NCBI RefSeq assembly: GCF_015645095.1
Contig: NZ_JADOTW010000010.1
Coordinates: forward strand, 62,001-126,000
DNA from: Halomonas sp. 328
GTDB lineage: Bacteria; Pseudomonadota; Gammaproteobacteria; Pseudomonadales; Halomonadaceae
Direction: 5' to 3'
DNA: 64,000 bases
Within the stretch, counting starts at the first letter, position 1. Each line of letters begins with the position of its first letter. Made by a program: the position numbers and the translations under genes. Shown here one piece after another: positions 53,858 to 64,000 of this stretch. The notes beneath the pieces are model-generated. The model made no database searches, was not told where the DNA came from, and saw nothing but the letters and a program-made list of their open reading frames with translations.

Positions 53858-55117
53858 TCAACGCCGCTTCATGGCCTCGAAGAACTCCAGGTTGGTCTTG
53901 GTATCCTTCAGCCGATCGATCAGGAACTCGGTGGCCGCCACGTCCTCCATGGGATTGAGCAGCTTGCGCAGGATCCACATGCGCTGCATCTCGTCCTCGG
54001 AGGCCAGCAGGTCCTCGCGGCGGGTGCCGCTGCGACGGATATTGATGGCCGGGTAGACGCGGCGCTCGGCGAGCTTGCGGTCCAGGTGGGCCTCCATGTT
54101 GCCGGTGCCCTTGAACTCCTCGAAGATCACCTCGTCCATCTTGGAGCCGGTATCCACCAGCGCCGTGGCGATGATGGTCAGGCTGCCGCCCTCCTCGATG
54201 TTCCGCGCCGCACCGAAGAAGCGCTTGGGCTTCTCCAGGGCATGGGCGTCGACCCCCCCGGTGAGTACCTTGCCGGAACTCGGTACCACGGTGTTGTAGG
54301 CCCGCGCCAATCGGGTGATGGAGTCGAGCAGGATCACCACGTCCTTCTTGTGCTCCACCAGGCGCTTGGCCTTCTCGATCACCATCTCGGCGACCTGGAC
54401 GTGGCGCGCCGGCGGCTCATCGAAGGTCGACGCCACCACCTCGCCACGCACCGTGCGCTGCATCTCGGTGACCTCCTCGGGCCGCTCGTCGATCAGCAGC
54501 ACGATCAGGTGGCACTCGGGATTGTTGCGAGTGATGGAGGTGGCGATGTTCTGCAACATCAGCGTCTTGCCCGCCTTGGGCGGCGAGACCAGCAGGCCGC
54601 GCTGGCCCTTGCCGATGGGCGCGGTGAGGTCGATGATCCGCGCGGTGAGATCCTCGGTGGAGCCGTTGCCGATCTCCATGCGCAGCCGCTCCTGGGGGAA
54701 CAGCGGCGTGAGGTTCTCGAAGAGAATCTTGTGCTTGGCGTTCTCCGGCTTGTCGAAGTTGATCTGGCTGACCTTGAGCAGGGCGAAATAGCGCTCGCCC
54801 TCCTTGGGGGGCCGGATCTTGCCGGAAATGGAGTCGCCCTTGCGCAGGTTGAAGCGACGAATCTGCGACGGCGACACATAGATGTCGTCGGGACCGGCCA
54901 GGTAGGAACTATCGGCGCTGCGCAGGAAGCCGAAACCATCCTGCAGAATCTCCAGCACGCCGTCGCCGTAGATATCCTCGCCGCTCTTGGCGTGCTTCTT
55001 GAGGATGGCGAAGATGATGTCCTGCTTGCGCGACCGGGCCAGGTTATCGATACCCATTTCACGGGCGATATCCAGCAGTTCGGGGACGCTCTTTTGCTTG
55101 AGTTCGGTAAGGTTCAT
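53858..55117 (-). CDS. rho: Transcription termination factor Rho
   Basis: Hexameric RNA helicase that ends transcription. The 419 residues begin [20 protein letters not shown]. They have the RNA-binding CSP-like domain ([20 protein letters not shown]), P-loop [12 protein letters not shown], and the Q/R-loop region with [20 protein letters not shown]. It is monocistronic and divergent from ppx; the 5' gap of ~430 bp leaves room for the long leader by which rho genes often control themselves. Confidence 0.99.
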   Translation of the reverse strand: MNLTELKQKSVPELLDIAREMGIDNLARSRKQDIIFAILKKHAKSGEDIYGDGVLEILQDGFGFLRSADSSYLAGPDDIYVSPSQIRRFNLRKGDSISGKIRPPKEGERYFALLKVSQINFDKPENAKHKILFENLTPLFPQERLRMEIGNGSTEDLTARIIDLTAPIGKGQRGLLVSPPKAGKTLMLQNIATSITRNNPECHLIVLLIDERPEEVTEMQRTVRGEVVASTFDEPPARHVQVAEMVIEKAKRLVEHKKDVVILLDSITRLARAYNTVVPSSGKVLTGGVDAHALEKPKRFFGAARNIEEGGSLTIIATALVDTGSKMDEVIFEEFKGTGNMEAHLDRKLAERRVYPAINIRRSGTRREDLLASEDEMQRMWILRKLLNPMEDVAATEFLIDRLKDTKTNLEFFEAMKRR

Positions 55118-55551
55118 GGATTCGTTCAGAAATTGCTCGTGTCAGCGTGACGGCAAGGCGCCGGGAATCGACAGGAGGCGGTGACGATGCGCCGCGTATG
55201 ATGCGTTCAGGGCCCTGGCATCCACTCGCTGGATAGGCTCGATCGACTAGGCCCGGGAGCCTGGGGCGATCATGAGATCGAGGGAAGCGCTGTTGCGGTT
55301 CATGACGGGATAACGAACGCCTGATTCAGCGGCTCATGCTGGCGAGGCGCAACATCATGAACGGGAAAGCAGCGGGCTGTCTGACGACTTGGAAGCTTGA
55401 CCGGGCGCGGACGCCACTCAGGGTCGGAAAGCATTCGGAACAGGCGAACGACTCGATGGTAGTCAAGCTCAACGGCAAACGCAAGTGCTGGCAATTGACA
55501 AGGTTCCCGGGGCACCGCACCCTTGACCCGAACCGCATGCAAGGACCTCCC
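55118..55551. other. Divergent gap between rho and ppx
   Basis: About 430 bp. It must hold the rho promoter and leader and the ppx promoter. The ppx frame happens to stay open through 72 codons of it but shows no family similarity there. I see no clear repeat, operator or terminator. Confidence 0.45.
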
Positions 55552-57060
55552 ATGAGCAGGACGCCCGCCCCTCCCCGGCGCCTCGCCGCCATCGACCTCG
55601 GCTCCAACAGCTTCCACCTCCTGGTGGCCAACTACCACCAGGGTCGCCTGCAGGTGGTCGCCCGCCTCGGCGAGAAGGTCCAGTTGGCCGCCGGCCTGGA
55701 TGCCACCGGCCGGCTGGACGAGGCGGCCATGGAGCGGGCCCTGGCCTGCCTGGCGCGCTTCGCCCCCTTCCTCGAGGGGACGCCCAAGTCACAGCTGAGG
55801 ATCGTCGGCACCAATGCCCTGCGCGCCGCCCACAACAGCCAGGACTTCATTCGTCGCGCCGAGGCCCTGCTGGGCCACCCCATCGAGATCGTCGCCGGCC
55901 GCGAAGAGGCGCGTCTGATCTATCTGGGGGCCGCCCATGCCCTGGCCGAAGTCCACGGCCGGCGCCTGATCGTCGATATCGGCGGCGGCTCCACCGAGTT
56001 CATCATCGGCGAGGCCTTTGCCCCCCTGGCGCTGGAGAGCCTGCATATGGGCTGTGTCAGCTATACCCGGCGCTTCTTCCCCGACGGCGAGCTCGGCGAG
56101 AAGCCGATGCGCCAGGCGGAGCTGGCCGCCCTCTCGGAACTGGCCAATATCCGCCGCCATTACCGCCAGCTGGGCTGGGCCGACCCGGTGGGCTCCAGCG
56201 GCACCATCAAGGCCGCCGCCGCGGTGCTGGCCGCCAGCGGCGACTGTCCGGAGGGACTGATCACCCGGGACGGGCTGGCGGCCCTGCGCCGGCGGCTGCT
56301 GCGTTGCAAGCGACTCGACAAGGTGGCCATGGAAGGGCTCAAGGCGGATCGTGCCGCGGTCTTCCCCGCCGGGGTCGCCATCCTCAATGCGGTCTTCGAG
56401 GCCTTCGGGCTGGAGGAGATGCGCTTCGCCGATGGCGCCCTGCGCGAGGGCGTGCTCTACGACCTGGTGGGACGCCACACCTCGGAGGATTCGCGGCTGC
56501 CGACCCTCGCCGACCTGCGCCAGCGCTACTGCGTGGATGGCCGCCAGGCCGACAACGTGGCGGCCTGCGTGCGCCAAATGCTGGATCAGGTAAGCGATGC
56601 CTGGGCCTTTACCACCGAGCAGCGGGAGTTTCTCGACTGGGCCGCCCAGCTCCACGAGATCGGCCTGGCGATCTCCCATAGCCAGTTCCACCGCCACGGC
56701 GCCTACCTGCTGGCCCAGGGAGACCTGCCGGGCTTCTCGCGCCCGGAGCAGCAGGCCCTGGCCTTCCTGGTGCGCGCCCACCGGCGCAAGTTTCCGGCCA
56801 AGGAGCTGGCCCAGTTGCCGGAGGCCCTGCAGGCAGACTATGCCCGCCTGGCACGGCTGCTGCGCCTGGCGGTACTGCTCAATCATTCGCGACCGGAACG
56901 GGCCCCGGAGGACTTCCGTCTCGGCGCCGATGGCGAGACCCTGACCCTGGCGCTGGGCAGCCAGCTGGAGGAACAGGCCCTGCTCAGCAACGACCTGGCG
57001 CAGGAGCGCGCCTATCAGGAGGGAGCCGGCTTCGTCCTGACGATAGCGCCCTCGAGTTAA
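55552..57060 (+). CDS. ppx: Exopolyphosphatase Ppx/GppA family
   Basis: Removes phosphate from polyphosphate ends (or pppGpp in the GppA subgroup). The 502 residues have the ASKHA phosphate-1 motif RRLAAIDLGSNSFHLLVA, RLIVDIGGGSTEFIIGE, and a C-terminal HD-like domain (WAAQLHEIGLAISHSQFHRH, FLVRAHRRKFP). I chose the ATG at 55552 for AAGGA at 6 nt and the conserved start. Size and the HD domain favour Ppx. It converges on tilS with a 4-bp overlap of stop codons. Confidence 0.94.
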   Translation: MSRTPAPPRRLAAIDLGSNSFHLLVANYHQGRLQVVARLGEKVQLAAGLDATGRLDEAAMERALACLARFAPFLEGTPKSQLRIVGTNALRAAHNSQDFIRRAEALLGHPIEIVAGREEARLIYLGAAHALAEVHGRRLIVDIGGGSTEFIIGEAFAPLALESLHMGCVSYTRRFFPDGELGEKPMRQAELAALSELANIRRHYRQLGWADPVGSSGTIKAAAAVLAASGDCPEGLITRDGLAALRRRLLRCKRLDKVAMEGLKADRAAVFPAGVAILNAVFEAFGLEEMRFADGALREGVLYDLVGRHTSEDSRLPTLADLRQRYCVDGRQADNVAACVRQMLDQVSDAWAFTTEQREFLDWAAQLHEIGLAISHSQFHRHGAYLLAQGDLPGFSRPEQQALAFLVRAHRRKFPAKELAQLPEALQADYARLARLLRLAVLLNHSRPERAPEDFRLGADGETLTLALGSQLEEQALLSNDLAQERAYQEGAGFVLTIAPSS

Positions 57061-58343
57061 CCCGCGCCCGGCCCCCGGCCCCGCCACCCTTCGGCCACCG
57101 CCAGCCAGCGCGCTTCGCCCGCCTCCAGCACCGCCACAGGCTCGCCTGCCGCCCAGGCCACCAGCAGCCACTGCCGCCGCCAGGGCGGCAGCCCCCACTC
57201 CTGAAGCAGCCGCTTGAGGTCGCGCCGGCCGCGACCGGCCAGGCGCAGCCGCTCGCCGCCGAGGCGGGGCCGCACCACCAGCGCCGGCGTCTCGCCCTCG
57301 GCCCGTTGCAGGGCGACCGCCAGCGCCCCCCGGGGGCCGGGCAGCGGCACGGCCCCCGACCATTCCAGGGACCAGTCACTCGCCAAAGGGCGTTGCGGCG
57401 CCAGCAGATAGAGCGCGCCCCGCCAGCACCGCGCCTCGGCGCCGGGCCAGGCGACCCGCACCTCGGCATCGGGACGGGACGCCAGCTGCGCCAGCAGAGT
57501 CTCCAGGCGGGCCGCCGGGGGCGGCGACAGCCCCAGCCGCTCGCAGGCGTGACGAAGCAGCAGGCGCTGGCGGGGCCACGACAAGGCGACCAGCCCCGCC
57601 ACCGGCAATCGCGCCGGATCATTGCCCAGGGCCGCCAGCTGTTCTGCGGCCAGTTCCCCGAGCAGGGCGTCCGCCTCGCCGGCCCGGGCCGCGGTGCGGG
57701 ACAGCCGGGCGGCGGCGCCGGGCCAGCGGGCCTCGAGGCACGGCAGCACCGCATGGCGCAGGTAGTTGCGATCCTGGCGGGTCTCGGCGTTACTGGGATC
57801 CTCCACCCAGGCCAGCCCCAGCCCCTCGGCGACCCGGCGCAGCTCGGCGCGGGAGACGCCCAGCAGGGGGCGCTGCAGGTACCGGCCTCGCCAATCGCGG
57901 CTCGCCGGCATCGCCGCCAGGCCGCGCACGCCGCTACCGCGCAGGGCCGCCAGCAGCAGTGTCTCGGCCTGATCGTCGCGATGCTGGGCCAGCCACAGGG
58001 TCTCGCCGGGGGCCACCCGGCCGGCGAAGGCGCCGTAGCGGGCCTCCCGGGCGGCCCCCTCCAGGCCCAGGCCACTCTCCCCATCGACGCGGACCCGCTC
58101 GACGAACAGCGGCACCCCCAGCCGCGAGCAGAGCCGCCGGCAGTGGGCCTCGAAGCCATCGGCGGCTTCCTGCAGGCCATGGTGTACATGCAGGGCATAA
58201 AGCGGGCGGGGATGGCGGCGACAGGCCTTCGCCGCCAGGCTCAGCAGCAGGGAGGAATCGAGCCCGCCGGAGAAGGCGACCCAGACGACGCGCCCCGGCG
58301 GGGTCTCCGCCAGGGCGTCATCGATCAGGGCTTGCAGGGACAT
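57057..58343 (-). CDS. tilS: tRNA(Ile)-lysidine synthase TilS
   Basis: Converts C34 of tRNA-Ile(CAU) to lysidine, changing its decoding to AUA. The 428 residues show the N-type PP-loop VAFSGGLDSS (25-31), HVHHGLQEAADGFEAHC, LAQHRDDQAETLLLAALRGS and RNYLRHAVLPCLEARWP, then the C-terminal substrate-binding domain. It follows accA by 6 bp on the same strand. The 3' end overlaps the convergent ppx by 4 bp. Confidence 0.96.
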   Translation of the reverse strand: MSLQALIDDALAETPPGRVVWVAFSGGLDSSLLLSLAAKACRRHPRPLYALHVHHGLQEAADGFEAHCRRLCSRLGVPLFVERVRVDGESGLGLEGAAREARYGAFAGRVAPGETLWLAQHRDDQAETLLLAALRGSGVRGLAAMPASRDWRGRYLQRPLLGVSRAELRRVAEGLGLAWVEDPSNAETRQDRNYLRHAVLPCLEARWPGAAARLSRTAARAGEADALLGELAAEQLAALGNDPARLPVAGLVALSWPRQRLLLRHACERLGLSPPPAARLETLLAQLASRPDAEVRVAWPGAEARCWRGALYLLAPQRPLASDWSLEWSGAVPLPGPRGALAVALQRAEGETPALVVRPRLGGERLRLAGRGRRDLKRLLQEWGLPPWRRQWLLVAWAAGEPVAVLEAGEARWLAVAEGWRGRGPGAG

Positions 58344-58349
58344 GGCGGA

Positions 58350-59303
58350 TTACGCCGGGGCTCCATAACTCATGAGCCTTGCATAACGGCGCTCGAGCAG
58401 CGCCTCGGTATCCAGGGCCTCGAGGCGATCCAGGCTGGCCAGCAGCGCCTCCTTGACCCGCGAGGCGGTGGTGATCGGATGGCGATGGGCGCCCCCCAGG
58501 GGCTCGGGGATCAGGGTATCGACGAAGCCCAGCTCATGCAGCCGCTCGGCGGTGATGCCCATCGCCTGGGCCGCATCGGAGGCGCGCTCGGCGCTCTTCC
58601 AGAGGATGGAGGCGCAGCCTTCGGGGGAGATCACCGAGTAGGTGGAGTACTGCAGCATGGCCAGCTCGTCGCAGACGCCGATGGCCAGGGCCCCGCCGGA
58701 GCCCCCCTCGCCCACCACGGTGGAGAGGATCGGCGTCTTGAGCCGCGACATCACCGCCAGGTTATAGGCGATGGCCTCGGACTGGCCGCGCTCCTCGGCG
58801 TCGATGCCCGGGTAGGCCCCCGGGGTATCGATAAAGGTCAGCACCGGCATCTTGAAGCGCTCGGCCATTTCCATCAGGCGGCACGCCTTGCGGTAGCCTT
58901 CCGGACGCGGCATGCCGAAGTTGCGACGCACCTTCTCCTTGACGTCGCGACCCTTCTGGTGACCGATCACCATCACCGGCTTGTCGTCGAGGCGGGCGAT
59001 GCCGCCGACGATGGCGGCATCGTCGGCGAAGTGGCGATCGCCGTGCAGCTCGTCGAAGTCGGTGAAGACGTGCTCCAGGTAGTCCAGGGTGTAGGGGCGC
59101 TGGGGGTGACGCGACAGCTGGGAGACCTGCCAGGGGGTGAGGTCCTTGAAGATCGACTCGGTGAGCTTCTTGCTCTTCTCCTCGAGCTTGGTGATCTCGT
59201 CGTTGATATTGATCTTGCTGTCATTGCCGACCAGGCGAAGCTCCTCGATCTTCGCCTGCATCTCGGCAATGGGCTGTTCGAAATCAAGATAGTTGGGGTT
59301 CAT
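58350..59303 (-). CDS. accA: Acetyl-CoA carboxylase carboxyltransferase subunit alpha
   Basis: Transfers the carboxyl group from biotin to acetyl-CoA in the first step of fatty acid synthesis, with AccD. The 317 residues start [20 protein letters not shown] and carry [53 protein letters not shown] and [15 protein letters not shown] 20-codon extension upstream is in frame but unlike the family. The order dnaE-accA-tilS is conserved in gammaproteobacteria. Confidence 0.98.
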   Translation of the reverse strand: MNPNYLDFEQPIAEMQAKIEELRLVGNDSKININDEITKLEEKSKKLTESIFKDLTPWQVSQLSRHPQRPYTLDYLEHVFTDFDELHGDRHFADDAAIVGGIARLDDKPVMVIGHQKGRDVKEKVRRNFGMPRPEGYRKACRLMEMAERFKMPVLTFIDTPGAYPGIDAEERGQSEAIAYNLAVMSRLKTPILSTVVGEGGSGGALAIGVCDELAMLQYSTYSVISPEGCASILWKSAERASDAAQAMGITAERLHELGFVDTLIPEPLGGAHRHPITTASRVKEALLASLDRLEALDTEALLERRYARLMSYGAPA

Positions 59304-59430
59304 AGGCTCGGCTTGGTTGGCACCGGCCAGTGCGGCCGCCGCGGTCAACGGAAATTGTCGCAAGATAGCCTGGCATTATCGCAGCTTGTGTGTGGGGCGC
59401 AAGGCACCCCTGCCACGTCCACAACGCGGT

Positions 59431-62934
<3,504 letters not shown>

Positions 62935-63293
62935 AGACGACTCGTGGGGCTCGCTTGGGGTCGGAAAACGCGCAGAGATAATGCCAGATTCGGGGCCGAC
63001 CTGTCCCGGTTTCGACCAGAACGGTCAGGGCTATCGCAGTGTCGGCCCTGCCAGGGCCCAAGCCATCATCGAAGGGCGCCCTTAGGAGCACCCAGAATAT
63101 ATCTGGCACCAGTGAGGGCCGGCTGAACGAGACCCTGGGGAGCGACCTGATCTGCGAGGCGTGATACGCACAGGGCACCGCAGTCCGGCAGCCATCAGCA
63201 GCCCTAGCGATCGGGACCACTTGGTTTTACTATTCCTGGACCGTGATCTAGGAGGATTTCGATCACCAACCCCATAAGTCAGAGGAAGGAACC
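62935..63293. other. Gap between dnaE and the right-edge lipoprotein
   Basis: About 360 bp holding the dnaE promoter and the start of the plus-strand lipoprotein message. TTGGTT-N17-TGATCT near 63219-63250 is a weak promoter candidate for the latter. GATAATGCCAGATTC and AATATATCTGGCACC (around 62978 and 63098) form a loose inverted repeat. No gene or RNA is recognised. Confidence 0.4.
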
Positions 63294-64000
63294 TTGAACA
63301 TTACACGCAAGACTCGCCTACTGGCCTTCTCAGCCCTACCCGTCCTAACCGCCTGTGGCGACTCCATTCCGCAGGCAACCGATGAGCAACTCCTCACCCT
63401 GCTCGGCAACAGCAGAGAAGTTCGCGGAGAGCAGCTTCCCCCAAGCATTCCCCGCAGCGTGGAAGAGTGCGTCCGCCTGCTATCTGGTTTGGAAGATGAA
63501 GTCGTCAAGGACATCCCCGCCGAGTTCCTCGGACAGATGAAGGCAGAATGCCGCAGTGGACTACGAAACCATCTCGAAGATCCTGAGCGTAATCCCATGG
63601 GACTGGAGTTGGCTCACTTCGATGAGCGCGAGCTTGGGGAGCGCATCAGCGACCTCGCCGAGCCATCGCGGGAAGCCGCACAGCAAGCGGCGACTGAGGC
63701 GCAAGAGCGCTACCGTCAGGCGCAGATCGATGACGCGAAGGAAGCGGTGGCGGGCCTGCTGTCGTCGCTCGACGAGCGCCTCGCTACGTTCAACAATCTC
63801 TGTTCGGAACTGAGTGACTCCAGGGAGGCAGCACAGGCCCAAGGAATCTCACTGCCCACCAATCTGCGCTATTACACTCCGCCTCCTTGCAACGGCCATT
63901 ATGCCGAGCAGCTCAGGACACAGGCAGAGAACCTCGAAGAGCGGTTGAGCTCGATACAACCCAGCACCGGTAGCTTGTTCTTGATGCCGCATCTCGGCGC
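63294..64000 (+). CDS. Putative lipoprotein of unknown function (3' end outside window)
   Basis: The frame opens at TTG 63294, preceded by GAGGAAGGAACC, and stays open to the edge (235 codons). The start MNITRKTRLLAFSALPVLTA is followed by Cys: a lipoprotein signal with lipobox LTAC and lipidated Cys21. The mature part is charged, rich in Glu/Gln/Ala and likely coiled coil (AAQQAATEAQERYRQAQIDD), with a few later Cys. I do not recognise a family. Codon use is less GC3-biased than in its neighbours (CTA, ATA, TTG and AGA occur), hinting at different ancestry. Confidence 0.7.
   Translation, partial: MNITRKTRLLAFSALPVLTACGDSIPQATDEQLLTLLGNSREVRGEQLPPSIPRSVEECVRLLSGLEDEVVKDIPAEFLGQMKAECRSGLRNHLEDPERNPMGLELAHFDERELGERISDLAEPSREAAQQAATEAQERYRQAQIDDAKEAVAGLLSSLDERLATFNNLCSELSDSREAAQAQGISLPTNLRYYTPPPCNGHYAEQLRTQAENLEERLSSIQPSTGSLFLMPHLG

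Noticed and set aside
55336-55551. 72-codon N-terminal extension of ppx
   Set aside because: In frame but unlike any Ppx; the ATG at 55552 has a good ribosome-binding site and the conserved N-terminus.

Overview
The window is a GC-rich, gene-dense piece of a gammaproteobacterial chromosome. Gene order and protein sequences point to a Halomonas-like member of the Oceanospirillales, related to the pseudomonads. The blocks cinA/pncC-recA-recX-alaS, mutS-fdxA-small RNA, pilMNOPQ-aroK-aroB-gltBD next to mrcA (PBP1A), priA-argS-SPOR-hslVU, and ubiE-ubiJ-ubiB-hisE-tatABC all match conserved neighbourhoods of that group. I assigned the organism by recognition only; no database was searched. I see no prophage, insertion sequence, CRISPR array, tRNA or rRNA. 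Nearly everything is housekeeping, so the novelty lies in the gaps and gene junctions.

Layout. 1-7.4 kb: alaS (cut by the left edge), recX, recA with a LexA box, pncC, and divergent mutS then fdxA. 7.5-7.9 kb: a CsrB/RsmZ-type regulatory RNA on the minus strand, with a GacA-like upstream site. 7.9-11.8 kb: pyrG-kdsA-eno. 12.4-18.3 kb: gltB-gltD (glutamate synthase). 18.7-25.5 kb: pilM-pilN-two micro-ORFs-pilO-pilP-pilQ-aroK-aroB (type IV pilus assembly plus shikimate pathway). 25.7-30.1 kb: mrcA, malic enzyme, rpmE. 30.3-38.4 kb: priA, yaeQ, argS, a SPOR protein, hslVU, a DUF971 protein. 38.8-43.8 kb: ubiE-ubiJ-ubiB (ubiquinone), hisE, tatABC (twin-arginine export). 43.9-48 kb: elbB, hemB, ppk1. 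48.1-50.5 kb: a DUF3087 membrane protein, a DAHP synthase preceded by two aromatic-rich leader peptides, and a 40-residue membrane peptide. 50.5-55.1 kb: ubiD-fre-folM and rho. 55.5-62.9 kb: ppx, tilS, accA, dnaE. 63.3 kb to the edge: an unknown lipoprotein.

Most notable. (1) Two families of dispersed intergenic repeats, A (three copies) and B (three copies), carry inverted ends and paired, compensating base changes. Both families share a hairpin with a CA-TCCC-TG tip, which suggests a structured, possibly mobile, non-coding element. (2) Between pilN and pilO lie two tandem 29-codon ORFs. Each fuses the start of pilO to the end of pilN and is joined to its neighbours by ATGA overlaps. (3) The DAHP synthase gene follows two short ORFs with WWGYGYWF and YYGYGGW runs and alternative hairpins, as expected of an attenuator sensing Trp and Tyr. 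(4) The RsmZ-like RNA has 11 GGA motifs, several in hairpin loops, and an upstream site about 180 bp from its promoter. (5) The 3' end of recX is duplicated in tandem with divergence.
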